Source of the DNA: Quercus robur
Taxonomy: Eukaryota > Streptophyta > Magnoliopsida > Fagales > Fagaceae
Length of the DNA: 64,000 nucleotides
Direction: 5' to 3'
NCBI RefSeq assembly: GCF_932294415.1
Contig: NC_065545.1
Location: 42,198,327-42,262,326 of the forward strand
Under the pieces are notes generated by a model that saw only the letters and a list, made by a program, of their open reading frames with translations, was not told where the DNA came from and did not search any database. Below, piece after piece: positions 37,512-48,638 of the stretch. A program made the translations under genes and the position numbers. Positions within the stretch are counted from its first letter, which is position 1; the number at the start of each line of letters is the position of its first letter.

Positions 37512-40500
37512 ATGTCTCTTCTCTTCACCTCCGCCTCTTCACTCTTCACCAAAACCTTTAACCCCAATATTCACAGAAATAATAATAATAATAAACCATC
37601 ACCTCTTCCTCTTCTCTCTTGCACAAAACCTAAAAGTAAAACCCATTTCCTCCAAGTCACCCACTCCTCTCTCTCCGACTCCGACCCCACTCCCAAACCC
37701 CGGGTCTCCGACGACAAGGGTGAGCCATCCGACTCCGACTCCGAAACCGAACCGGAGCCCGAACCCGAGTCCCCTCCAGACCCACCTAAGAGCGAAGATG
37801 AGCGGGGCCCAGACGACGCTACTCCAAAACTAAATGCTGCTTCTTCTTCTGTTACAGAGGTAAAAGAAGAAGAGGTAGCGAAGTATGCTACCATCGATGA
37901 AGGTAACAACGCTGCCTTTACGGCCAAGCCTGACGTGTCTCCCGAGGAAGATAAGCTTGCGGAGCTGAAGCGCTGTTTAGTTGATACTTTTTACGGGACC
38001 GAATTCGGGTTCCGGGCCAGCCCGGAGGTTCGGGCCGAAGTCTCTGAGCTTGTCAATCAATTGGAGGCCGCTAACCCGACTCCGGCCCCGACCCAGTCCA
38101 CTGAACTTCTTCAAGGCAACTGGGTTTTGCTGTAAGTTCATTGCCCTTTGCATTTTTTAGCTAGATTTAAAGCTTTGCTGATTTTAGTTCTATAATCTTA
38201 ATATGCAAAATTTATTTTATTGGCAAGTTGGGTATGCATCTAGTTGATCATGTAAGAGGTTTTGAATTCATTTGGTGTTCTTTGAATTTCCAATGAGGTC
38301 TAGCTCAAATGTGATTTCTCTTTCTATAATAATGGGATGGAGGGTGAGGTCATGAGTTTAAGATCCACTAGGCTTATGTATAAGTATTTGATAATTCAAT
38401 AGCTACTGCGTCTATTTGAACCCTGAACTTTTTGCATCAATTGAGCTATAAGGCTCTTTTGTAGTCATCCACAGCATCCCCTTATATGGCTGCTTTTTTT
38501 CAAAAATAGTTAGTGTTCTTAATATAAGAGTATAAGTAAAACCAAAGTTGAATCAAATCTTGATTTTGTGAGTTTGCCAGTTCCGCTTTCAATTTCAGAT
38601 CTATTATGTATAGTTGGGTTTGGATGCTGATCCTGCTTGGTCTTCACCGACCGCCCCATTGGTGTCCCTATAGGGGAGGAGGATACTTAGTTTTTTTCAA
38701 GTCTAGAAAGACTATATTGGCAATTCAAGCAGTAAAGGACTATTAGCGCTTTGTGGATAGAAGATTTGATGATAGTTGTTAAATCCAACTTAAATTGAAA
38801 TACTTTTGGATAGCGAGTTCATTGAACTTGGTTGTCAAGCCATTTGAAATTACCATTAGTAAATGGGATAAAATATACTACTAAAAAAGAGGGATAGATT
38901 TATGAGGCTCATATGTCATGTAAGTTTGATTATACATGGTTTTACAAACTTGAAGGCAATGGTCTAGAATCTTGGTTTAGTTTTCAAATTAATTTAAATA
39001 AAGAAGATCATCTTTGATTAAATCTGTGTGCATTCATGGGGTTTCAATAAAAATTTATGGGAATTATATCATGTCTTAGTAGTGTCCACATGTAGTTGCT
39101 CTAGTACTTGGAAAAGGATCAGGAAGGAATGCCTTTCCTCTATACTTCTTTTTGCTATTGACTTGAGTTTGTCAATAATATCATTTCAACTATTTAGGTG
39201 CCTTTGCAGAAACCATCACTTAGTGTGGACTGTACTTTATAACATGAGAAATAGAAGTTTACCCAAAATAATAATAAGAACATGTGAGAGGGTGTGTTTG
39301 CCTGTTCTTGTGCCAATTATTATTTTTAACTCTAAAAGGTCAACGTCATCTGTTTTATATGGAGTAGTCTTAATAGCATTGGATTCCAACACATTGAATA
39401 TGCCAGAACAGAGGATAAGATCTTTCTGATTAAAAGAAAGATAAAAGAAGAAGAAGACTTTCAAAATATTATTTTTAATAGAAGTGCATCACTTCCAAGA
39501 AAACAAGCTCTGGAACCTAGTCCATGCAAATGGGAGATTTCTGAGCTACCATGTTTGCTTATGTTATATTGGAGAAATCACTTGTTCATATCAACCAGTC
39601 ATTGTTTTGTTAAGAGAATAGTACTACATTGTATGACTATAACATACTTTTTATGTCATTTTTGGTAAATCTAATCCTACTTTAAGCTCTCATTTTTTTA
39701 TTTGAGGATCATTTCCATTTGAGTGTTTTAATTCAATACATGTCAGCCAATAAATGGATGATTGTTATATTTCTGACTAATTTGCATTTGCCACATGAAT
39801 TTGTGTTACCCCATCTTTGTCTCAACAAAGCTTTTAGTTATTCATGGCTGCTGTTTTTGGGCTAATTTTATTGTCATTAATACTCATTAGTGTCTTTGAT
39901 ATATGCCATGTCTTGACCAAGGTCAGTGATCAGAGGAAAAATTGACTGAACTTGACTAGATCCTTGTTATAGAAGCTTGAAATTATATCACTATAAGTGG
40001 AATCAATCATATTTAGGCCTGCATTCATGTTCATTTCAGTCATTGACTCTACCGTGTGGCATGTATATAAGAATGTGAATTCAGTAGAAGCATGATGTAG
40101 ATGTCACAGACAATGCTATATGATTATATTTGTTTCTAGTGTCATCTATAATATATATAAAACTAAGCTATTTGACTTTTGGTTGACCTCATAATGTTGT
40201 GCCACATAACATTTGAGGTCTCACAATTTTACACGCCATTATTTTAATATATATTTTTAATTAAATTTAAATTCTGTTCTATATTTAAACACTCCATTAG
40301 AATCTTGGCACATACATTCTCTTTAAGTGCTAGATTATATAGTTCCCTCTACAAATACAATCAAATTATCAAATTTCATATCTAGACCAAAAAAGAAAAA
40401 GGAGGAGAAAAAATCATATAATGTTAAACCTTATTATGCATTTGCATGGGTTACCGACTACTTTGGATAAATGAAACAATGTGGAGAGCACAGCCCGGTG

Positions 40501-41416
40501 AAAGTTGATGAAACTGACTATTATTATTATTGTTTTGTTTTTACCAGTGCTTCTTACTTGGTGCACTGTTCCCTATTTGCTCACTACTTTATTTTCCAAC
40601 TAATCAGGTACACTGCATTTTCTGAGCTTTTGCCACTTCTCGCATTAGGCGCAACACCTTTGTTAAAAGTGAAGGAGATTCGCCAAGTAATTGACACTGG
40701 CAATCTTACCATTGTGAACTCTACTACGTTATCTGGCCCATTTGCTACTTTCTCTTTCAGTGCAACTGCAACTTTTGAGGTTCAAAGTCCTACAAGAATA
40801 AAGGTACTTTTATGAGCCGTAAGTATATGACTGAATATAATATTTTCCCAACGAAATGGAATGTTTTTTCTTATTTAAAAAAAAAAATAGTATAAACAAC
40901 AGTAATGATATAAAATATTAATAAAAAAAAAAAAATCATTATCTCCATTTTTATACAATAGAGCTCTACCAGATGATTGCATTGTAACAAATATGTAGTT
41001 TTTACTTGGCGTGCCCAAACAATTCTTACCAGAACCATGTCTTGTACACTTTCAATGCAATGGACAGGATTACAAAATCTTACTAGCCTACACGTCAATA
41101 TGTTCAGGTTGCATTTAAGGAAGGTACCTTTCAGCCTCCAGAGATAAAGACCAGTATTGATCTCCCAGAAAATGTGGATGTTTTTGGGCAGCAAATCAAT
41201 CTGTTGCCTGTGCAGCAAACTCTCAGTCCACTGCAGGACACAGTGGCAAGTATATCACGAGTCATTTCTGGTCAGCCACCTCTTAAGGTTCCCATTCCAG
41301 GTGACCGGACTAGTTCTTGGCTTCTTGTTACATACCTTGATGATGATCTTCGAATCTCAAGGGGAGATGGTGGTCTTTTTGTGCTCGCCAAAGAAGGGAG
41401 TCCCCTTCTTGATTAG
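37512..41416 (+). CDS. FBN2: Plastid-lipid-associated protein / fibrillin, PAP3 (FBN2) type
   Basis: Predicted structural protein of plastoglobules and thylakoid-associated lipid bodies in the chloroplast. Three exons with GT-AG borders: 37512-38131, 40608-40803 and 41108-41416. The frame is open across them and gives 374 residues, close to the 376 of Arabidopsis PAP3. Residues 1 to about 50 are Ser/Thr- and Asn-rich with basic residues, as in a transit peptide. Residues about 55-140 are an acidic Pro/Glu/Ser linker. The PAP_fibrillin domain follows, with DKLAELKRCLVDTFYGTEFG, NWVLLYTAFSELLPLL, a lipocalin-like FATFSFSATATFEV and a C-terminal SSWLLVTYLDDDLRISRGDG. The start was chosen as the first in-frame ATG after the CT-rich leader. 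Intron 1 is long (2476 bp) and its 3' part carries AT-rich repeat-like sequence. Nothing suggests damage. Confidence 0.93.
40145..40185 (+). mobile_element. Possible Helitron 5' terminus in fibrillin intron 1
   Basis: A|TCTATAATATATATAAAACTAAGC resembles plant Helitron 5' ends (TCTATATATAA...). No matching hairpin plus CTRR 3' end was found downstream inside the intron, so this is weak. Confidence 0.2.
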
Positions 41417-41999
41417 TAGCAAGATACATGTTGCGATGAGTTACTTATGAAAAGAATATACCTACCTACACCTTTTCCCCCCATTGTTCACCTTTGCTTG
41501 AATAGAAGGGGGAAAAACAGTTATATTGTTGCCCTTCTTTATATCTATGGTGGGGTCTTTTTTTTAAAAAAAAAATGGCAAAGATTGCTTTCCCCCTAGT
41601 TATTGTGTTCCTTTTCGGTTGCTAAGAGGGTGAAGCAGAAGAAATAGGAACCATTGCTATCTTACACGGCTTCTAGATCCCAACATTTGACATTTCTGTC
41701 ATCTAGGAGTGCGCTTGGTGAATACCGCTATTAACAATGTCTGTCTAATTTTGGTGTTGATCTGTCATTCTGTCAAATCTAAGTATCTAAAATTATAGGC
41801 AAAAATACTACTTCGGTCATTTCCATTTTAGAGTTATAGTTGATTTGGTTCATGCAATTTAGAAGTAGACAATTTGTTTTTTTTTTTTTTTTAAATTGCA
41901 GTCAATTTTGTCCTTATTATTAATTGGTATACTTGATGCTTATATGACTACTAAAATAACGATAGTGTAGTCAATTTGGTCCCTACTATTAATCTCACA
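41417..41999. other. Fibrillin 3' region and intergenic sequence
   Basis: The first few hundred bases should hold the 3' untranslated region. From about 41800 the sequence (GGCAAAAATACTACTTCGGTC ... TTTGGTCCCTACTATTAAT) resembles the end of a dispersed repeat into which the following Helitron inserted. Confidence 0.35.
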
Positions 42000-43516
42000 C
42001 TAGTATGTAGTCCTATGCGGTAGCACGGGAATGGATATATTATTAATCATGAGTTTATTCATGTTTAAAAGGCTCAGTTAAGTCTAAATTCATATTATTA
42101 ACCAGAAAACTTTATTAACAAAACTTAGCAGTATATATATTTTGCACAGAAAGATGAACCTTGGTGACAATGTTTATCTAAAAGATTCATTCACGCTTTT
42201 GAATCTTTAATCTCTATTGGTGATTGAAATTTTTGCAGCTTAAAAAATTTTAAATTAAAAAAAAAAAACTTTCAGAGTTGTACTCATTTTGTAGTTTTAC
42301 GATGGGTCATTTTGTAACATGATGGGCATTTATGTGAAGAAAAAACCTCTGAAATTCTATGGCTGATAAAAGAAATTCTCTCCAATCTCTTTTTATAGAG
42401 AGAGAGGTTTGTGCGTGTTTTTATACATCCTTCATAGTTGTATTATCACGAAGCAGGTCCAATGGATTTAGATTGATACTACCGATTTCCAAAGCATGAG
42501 TGTTTAATGTGTTATTAATTTCATCTCATTAGCTTCTACACATGACAGCAAAATTAAAAATAATTAGATTGTAGACGTGTATAGTAAAATTGGACTCCAA
42601 TTTCAGATTCTAATTGAACAATTGGAATGATAATATATGATAGTAACAACAATAGAAAAATTCAAATAAAATTTCGAATTAAATTGTAACAATCTGAATA
42701 AAAAATTCCAGTAGAAAGACAGGGTGGAGTGATCTACTCCAAGAAGGCGACCAAACTTGCGTAAATATAGAATAATAAATATCTCTTCGGAAAATTTACA
42801 TTGTTCATAACCTTTACCTTCACTGAACATTTTAAAAACATAGTGATTCACATCTGCCATCCAAACATCTACAGCTGGGCCCTCTCCAATTCGCGTGAGA
42901 TTCCATTGATCACTAAGTTCTAAGTTCCTTTGCAGCCTGCAAAAAGTATCATCCATCGGTCCACAGCAATGTTTTCTTCATTGTTATAGGTGCCAAACTT
43001 GAACAAAAAGCCAAATATAAGGATAGTGAATTTTAGGCATAATGTGCATCTAATCACATATTAGCAATTTATAACAAATGTAAAGATGCAAACTTTGTAA
43101 GTGAATAGTAAACAAAACTCAGTGTCAGAACCAAGAAGAAAGCACTTTAATCCGAAACTCAGTGTAAATGTAAAGATGCAAACTTTGTAAGCAATTTATA
43201 ACAAAGATGCAAACTCTGGCTTTGCTATCTTTTTGGAAATTATGCAATGTACTCAAACCAAGTTCTTATCACCAATATTAATCTCTTTGGGTTTCACGTT
43301 TGACTACAAAATCAAGAAAAAACTTAATTAGCACAATAACTCACTTGACCCGATACATAGAAGTGGTTTTAATGAGAATGAACCCACATACATTTAGCCA
43401 CATGATGCAAAATTCAACTTCAATTTCAAATTCTAGACACATGGCACAAAATTAGAGTTCTAATTTGAAATTCAATTTCACACTCTCTCTGCTTCACCTA
43501 TTATTTTATATATAGA
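42000..43516 (-). mobile_element. Non-autonomous Helitron carrying a gene fragment
   Basis: On the minus strand it starts TCTATATATAAAATAATAGG at 43516, preceded by host A, and ends CTAG at 42000, followed by host T. That is the A^T insertion pattern of Helitrons, which make no target duplication. Seven bases before CTAG is a hairpin, TCCCGTGC-TACC-GCATAGGA, with one mismatch and one wobble, at the place expected for the Helitron terminator. The interior of 1517 bp has no Rep/helicase sequence but carries an exon-like piece (42818-42936) and short internal repeats (AAATGTAAAGATGCAAAC near 43075 and 43165). The assignment rests on both ends agreeing. Confidence 0.75.
42818..42936 (-). pseudogene. 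Exon-like fragment inside the Helitron
   Basis: A 119-bp open segment on the minus strand is bounded by an acceptor (TTTTTGCAG|G) and a donor (GAAG|GTAAAG). It encodes about 39 residues including QRNLELSDQWNLTRIGEGP and VDVWMADVNHYVF. Its codon-like composition stands out from the AT-rich surroundings. The parent gene was not recognised. It is most simply read as a host exon captured by the element. Confidence 0.5.
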
Positions 43517-44627
43517 TTAGTCTAACTCAATGTGTCTTACACACCAACAAATCAACTAGATGTCTAATAATTAGACGGGTTGGGTCGTTTGGGTTTGAGT
43601 TCAACTTGGTCGGGTTTAGATCAAAACACTAAAAAATAAATGTTATATAATACATAAAATCTTAAATTCGCACAATCCAAATTAAAAATGCATAATAAAT
43701 ACTTAAGATAATACATTATAGAGTTGTACACTAATCTTATCATCGTCGTAAAAGAATTAAAAGAAATTCATATCACATTGTCAACCTCTTCAAGTGCTCA
43801 TGTTACATGTAAAATATAAATGAAGTTAGATTGTCTAAAATGACATGTAAATAAAATTCTAAGAATAAAACATAAAATGTTAGGTAAAGAAAAATAATTA
43901 AATAATTAATGTGAATTGCATCTCAATCGAATCAATGTAGATCTAGTAGTGAAGTTATTCATACTTAAGAAATTCACATCAAGTTGGCAAGTAATTTTAT
44001 TGGTATTTTTATTTACAAAACAAAATTTTAATAGAACTTTAGTATGCATTGAAAATGGGTTAAAAAAATAATTAAAATTTTATAACTATGACCTACGAAT
44101 ATGACTTTTAAGACAAATGCTTTAGTGGTGACTGAAGTTCTAGCTAATCAGCCTCACAAAGTGTCTTTGAGTGTAAGAGTGTAGATTTGCAAAATAAAAT
44201 ATATGCGTGTGAAAAATGAGATGAGAATTGAGCTCACTACACTTAAAAATTGAGAAGGAAAAAAAAATTATCAAAGGAAATAAGAGAAGAAAATTACCTA
44301 ACTACTATAAGAAAGTGAGAAGAAAAGAAAGAGAAAAACATGCAACATGAAAATTCAATGGGTTAAAAAGTGATTGGACTCGTGTGACTTGCGGGTCAAC
44401 CCAACATTACCCAAACTTTTATGAGTTTGGGTCGACCCATTTTTTCATGATCCCAAAAAATATACGCATACCCATATTTTTTTTCTTTGGGTTTGGGTAG
44501 GCTAACAAGTTTAGATCCAATTTTGCTAGGCTTAGAGATTATTAGGCATTGCAATGAGAGCTAACTTCAACTTATTAGAGTGGAACAAGTTGGTATACAT
44601 AAAACTTTGATTTCATTGATTAGTTTA
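43517..44627. other. Intergenic repeat relics
   Basis: GGGTTGGGT-type words occur at 43575-43620 and the inverted AACCCAAC/GGGTCGACCC words at 44390-44440, suggesting an old element of about 0.9 kb between them. No target duplication or coding sequence was found. Confidence 0.3.
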
Positions 44628-44636
44628 TTTAAAATA
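44628..44636. repeat. 9-bp target-site duplication, left
   Basis: TTTAAAATA, repeated exactly at 46157-46165. Confidence 0.9.
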
Positions 44637-44926
44637 GGCAAAAATGCAAAACTGACCTTCTGACTTTCACTTTTCTTCATTTCAGTCCTCTAACTTTCAA
44701 TTTTGTCAATTCATTCCTCTAACTTTTAATTTTTTTTCAATGCAGTATTCCGTTACACTCCAGTTATGGCTGCCGCTAACCTTTTTTTTTTTTGGAACTA
44801 AAAGAAAAAAAAAATCTGTAAAAAAAAAAAAAAAAACATTTAAAGAGATTGAGACCCAAATCCCAAACGTACTAAGAGCTTGGAGTTTTCGAAGGAGATC
44901 TTGAGGGTGCAGTTGGAGGAGTCGTG

Positions 44927-45043
44927 AATTTGGACGTTGGGGTTGGTGATTTTGAGCTCGTCGGCTATGGCGACTGCAGGATATATGTGGCCACCAGTGC
45001 CTCCAGCGGCAAAGACCACATGGAGAGTGTCAATGGCATCATT
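44927..45043 (-). pseudogene. MURG: Captured MurG-like glycosyltransferase fragment
   Basis: Thirty-nine codons in frame on the minus strand include HVVFAAGGTGGHIYPAVAIA followed by DELKITNPNVQI. This is the N-terminal GGTGGH nucleotide-sugar-transferase motif of MurG (UDP-GlcNAc transferase of peptidoglycan synthesis, kept in plants as a plastid protein). A stop lies immediately upstream in this frame. Upstream sequence resembles the Ser-rich transit region behind an acceptor-like TTTCAG|GTCCC near 45.13 kb. Downstream of NPNVQI the sequence no longer matches what I know of MurG. It is a fragment, not a working gene. It keeps intron-like context, so it was captured from genomic DNA. Confidence 0.8.
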
Positions 45044-45485
45044 TTACGTGGTGGGTATTTGCTCATTTGGTTGTTGGTGTTTGAGGAAGAGACAGCAGAG
45101 GAGCTTGAGGGACCTGAAATGGAAAAAAAACAGAGAGAGATCAATAAACTCTATGTGTCAAAGAGAGAAAGAGAGAGAGAGAGATGCAGAGTTTGCTTGG
45201 ATTTGGGTTTAAGTGGTAGAGTGAGAGAAAAGGAGAAGGTTAGAGAAGAGTAGAATGGTAAGTATGGGGGTTTTGGAGAAATGGTAATGGCCATTAGAGC
45301 TGGGGAAGAAGGAATTTTGATGGGTCATTAGAGCTCCCGTCTTTTTGGAGAAATGGAAATGGCCATTAGAGCTCCTGTCTTCTTGGATTTCTTGCTTTTG
45401 TTGTGACATCTTTGCTTTTGTTTTTGCTCTTAGTACGTTAGGATTTGGGTCTCAGTGTTTCTTTGTGATTTCAGGATTTGAGTAA

Positions 45486-45972
45486 GCGTACGTTTGGTAC
45501 ACTAAATGAGAATTACGATAGAAATTGTAATATTTATTACTAGGAATAAAATGTATTGTAATGTAATAACTAAACATATTCATTAGTTTGGTTGTGAGTT
45601 ATAATATTAGAATAAAACTTAACATTTATTTTAGGAAATTTCTTACTCAAACAATTATATCTCCTTAAAAATTGTTATTTTTAAATTTAAAAGAGATATG
45701 TGTTATTTTTTATGATTTTTTATTTTTATAATTGTTAGATGTATATGGAAAGTTTGTTTATTTGGAAATATATTAAATTTTGAAATAATTGCTTTTACTA
45801 AGGAATAACAAATACAACCTTTTAAAGATGAATAGTTATTCCTCATTTTGAAGAATAACTATTCATAAAGAATAATTATTCCTTGTAATAAAAATATAAC
45901 CAAACTAAAGAATAACTAAACCATAGGAATAATTATTACATTATAGCGCCTATTACAGTCTACCAAACATGC
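45486..45972. mobile_element. Nested MITE-like element inside the right Pack-MULE arm
   Basis: Left end GCGTACGTTTGGTACACTAA; the right end is the reverse complement of GCATGTTTGGTAGACTGTAA. The interior is AT-rich with repeated GGAATAA and AATAATTATTCC words. It interrupts the right inverted arm of the Pack-MULE, so it came later. No clear target duplication was seen. Confidence 0.5.
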
Positions 45973-46156
45973 TCTAAATGTTTTTTTTTTTTTTTAATTC
46001 CCAAAAAAAAAAAGTTAACGGCAGCCATAACTGGAGTGTAACGGAATACTGCATTGACAAAAATTGAAAGTTAGAGAATTTAATTGACAAAACTGAAAGT
46101 TAGAAAACTAAAATGAAAAAGAGTAAAAGTTAGAGGGTCAGTTTTGCATTTTTACC

Positions 46157-46165
46157 TTTAAAATA
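46157..46165. repeat. 9-bp target-site duplication, right
   Basis: TTTAAAATA, identical to 44628-44636. Confidence 0.9.
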
Positions 46166-48146
46166 AGTTAATTCAGCTAATAAAGTTTCTTGTTAATTCA
46201 TTATTGGTGTCTTTCGCTAATTATAAAAATCAATTATCAAGAATCAAACTTTTATATATGGAATTGCTACGCAAGCTTCATATTTATTTGTGAACATATA
46301 AAGATGAATAGGTTGAGATTAAAGTGAAAATAACAATGTTGTATATATATTTTAGTTTTGGAATAATTTTCATAATCATCATCCATGCATATATATATAT
46401 ATTTTTCCCTCTGTGCTATTATATCTTTTTAATAAATCAAATTAAGTTTTCTTTCTAATTGGTTGGTGTTCTGCAGCTTCTGCTAGTTAATGTGGAAGAT
46501 GCTCCTCACCACATTGCAGTTGAGAGAAATGGATAGTTACGGCAAATATGTCTAATACACCAAGTATGAAGTACCAACTCTTTATCTTTACCTAAAGATT
46601 GCAGCTAGTGCGATACATACTCCCAACCTATCTATGGTGGTGACAACCACTTTTTTATAAGTACAACAATACTTTAGGGCTATAAACTTGTTTTCCCATC
46701 TTATAAGCAATCCTGAATTAGTGAGCTTTTGGTGGATAATGACTCCTGAGCTTGAGTTGTCAATAATGAAAATTTTGAATTAATTCAAGAAGCAAGTTGG
46801 CTTCTTTTCTATATATATACTACAAGTTTAGAACTAATCTTAGACAAACCCTTAATAGATATTACCTTACCTCCAGTATGTGTATAGTTTATCAAGAATA
46901 ATAGGCCTAAACATTTGTCATGCTGGATTTGGATGAGTTTGTCTGAAACTTCATTTCCATACTCCCCAATCATTCCCTATAATTTAATTTTAGTCAAGCC
47001 AGATGATTCAAGACATGCAGCAACACCTGTCCTCTCTCGATCGGTGAATGTACCAACTTCTAACATTTCATTTTTCATTTTTTTTTTTATTAGTTCATTA
47101 ATTTAAATATAAAATTTTTAGTTTCAATTGATGTTTTAGTATGATGATAAAAAACTATCATAAAAAACAGACATCATAGGTTGAAACTCTTAAAAAAAAA
47201 TTATATTATCTTTTATCTCCGATCCCACCTACTTACTATTTCACCAATTATATAATTAAAGACAAATCTCAGTATTTATAAAATTATTATTTAAACAATG
47301 AGAAGTGACACAACACCCAATATATTTTCTTTTTGACTAAATGGCACAACATTATTGGCTTCACAGCCAAATGCGACATTCTCATAAATTTCACAAACTC
47401 AAGCACTTAAAAAAAAAAAAAAAACAGTTGACGAAGTCCTATTATTGCTATTCACGGAATTCCCGCCTATTTTCACGCAATTTCCTTTTTCAACTTTATC
47501 TTTTTCTTAATTAAAAAAAAGAAAAGAAAAAAAGAAACAGAGACATGGAAGAAAATGAAAAAATAAATAAATTTTTGATGAAGGTTCCAAGATAATTATC
47601 CAAAACTTTTCATCATACTCGTCCCTGTTTTTGGTGTTGACCTTTAATCAAACTGATTATTTTATTATTCAAAAAGATAATTTTTTTTTAAATATATATA
47701 AAAATAAACATAGTACCAAGTTCTTCTCTTTGGCCTTTTGTTCAAATCCTTATTCTTGATCTCTGTTCTGCCGGATCCGATAATTTGGTTGAGTTTCTGC
47801 TGGTAATTAGGAAAACCCATCAAAAGAAGAAAACGAAATCCAAGGAAATCTCTCATCTATCCAAATCTGAATTCATCAAACATTTCAGCCTCAGGTACAC
47901 AAAGTTAGAGTCGGTGTTTGTTAGGTGATTTCTATAATTCTATGCGGATAATAATAAGAAACATCAACGCAAAAGCGGTATGGTATGATCTGAATCCACA
48001 ACTTGAATTTTCATTTCTCTTCATATATTGGTTTAGAATATCGTTATTCAATTGTTCTAGGTGATGAGTTTGAATTATTAGTGGGGGGTTAAAAACCAAA
48101 AACAGAAACCTTTGGTTAGAGAAACATATTTGGATTAGTTGTTGAC
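46166..48146. other. Intergenic sequence and CML18-like gene upstream region
   Basis: No supported gene. A short open piece after an acceptor-like CTGCAG at about 46475 is too short to call. The final few hundred bases before 48147 should contain the promoter and leader of the calmodulin-like gene. A possible leader donor (CCTCAG|GTACAC) lies near 47895. Confidence 0.35.
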
Positions 48147-48638
48147 ATGAGCAACAAGCAACCAATTGAGCTTGACGATGATCAAATCGCTGAGCTGCGT
48201 GAAATATTTCGTTCATTTGATCGGAACAATGATGGGAGTTTGACACAACTTGAGCTAGGATCTCTCTTGAGATCACTTGGTCTAAAACCAAGCCCGGAAC
48301 AGCTTGAAACCTTGATTCAAAAGACTGATACGAACAGCAACGGTCTGATTGAGTTTTCGGAGTTTATAACACTTGTGGCACCTGACCTCCTTCCAGCTAA
48401 GTCTCCATATACAGAAGACCAGCTGAGGCAGTTGTTTAGGCTTTTTGATAGAGATGGAAATGGGTTTATAACCGCGGCCGAGTTGGCCCATTCTATGGCC
48501 AAGTTGGGGCATGCGCTTACTGCAGAGGAGTTGACCGGGATGATCAAGGAGGCTGATTTGGATGGAGATGGGACAATTAATTTTGAGGAGTTCTCCCTAG
48601 CAATAAATTCCGCAGCATTTGATAATTCATGGTCTTGA
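48147..48638 (+). CDS. CML18: Calmodulin-like protein, CML18 type
   Basis: Predicted calcium sensor, one exon, 163 residues. Four EF-hands each have a full 12-residue loop with Asp at position 1 and Glu at position 12: residues 25-36 (DRNNDGSLTQLE), 61-72 (DTNSNGLIEFSE), 101-112 (DRDGNGFITAAE) and 137-148 (DLDGDGTINFEE). All four loops should therefore bind Ca2+. LAHSMAKLGHALTAEELTGM and the C-terminal INSAAFDN match Arabidopsis CML18, known to bind the tail of the vacuolar Na+/H+ antiporter NHX1. Whether this protein has that partner is inference. The start is the first ATG of the frame and gives the family's usual length. The gene is intact. Confidence 0.93.
   Translation: MSNKQPIELDDDQIAELREIFRSFDRNNDGSLTQLELGSLLRSLGLKPSPEQLETLIQKTDTNSNGLIEFSEFITLVAPDLLPAKSPYTEDQLRQLFRLFDRDGNGFITAAELAHSMAKLGHALTAEELTGMIKEADLDGDGTINFEEFSLAINSAAFDNSWS

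Larger units (their letters stand above)
44637..46156. mobile_element. Pack-MULE with captured MurG gene fragment
   Basis: Mutator-like non-autonomous element. The left end GGCAAAAATGCAAAACTGACC mirrors the right end, and the inverted match runs through TGCAGTATTCCGTTACACTC and beyond, at least 140 bp. A further inverted block (GAGACCCAAATCC...CGTACTAAGAGC) lies at 44848-44881 and 45427-45460. Each arm totals about 245 bp once a nested MITE at 45486-45972 is discounted. Exact 9-bp duplications TTTAAAATA (44628-44636, 46157-46165) are the Mutator hallmark. No transposase is present. The interior contains a piece of a plant MurG gene on the minus strand, which makes this a Pack-MULE. Confidence 0.9.

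Noticed and set aside
43575-44440. A second DNA transposon defined by GGGTTGGGT ends
   Set aside because: The end similarity is partial and no target duplication was found, so it was left as a repeat relic.
44924-45253. Plus-strand frame across the Pack-MULE interior
   Set aside because: The meaningful coding is on the opposite strand (MurG motif). The plus-strand frame is a shadow.
46475-46537. Short exon-like piece after CTGCAG (LLLVNVEDAPHHIAVERNG)
   Set aside because: It is only about 20 codons, has no partner exon, and the product is not recognised.
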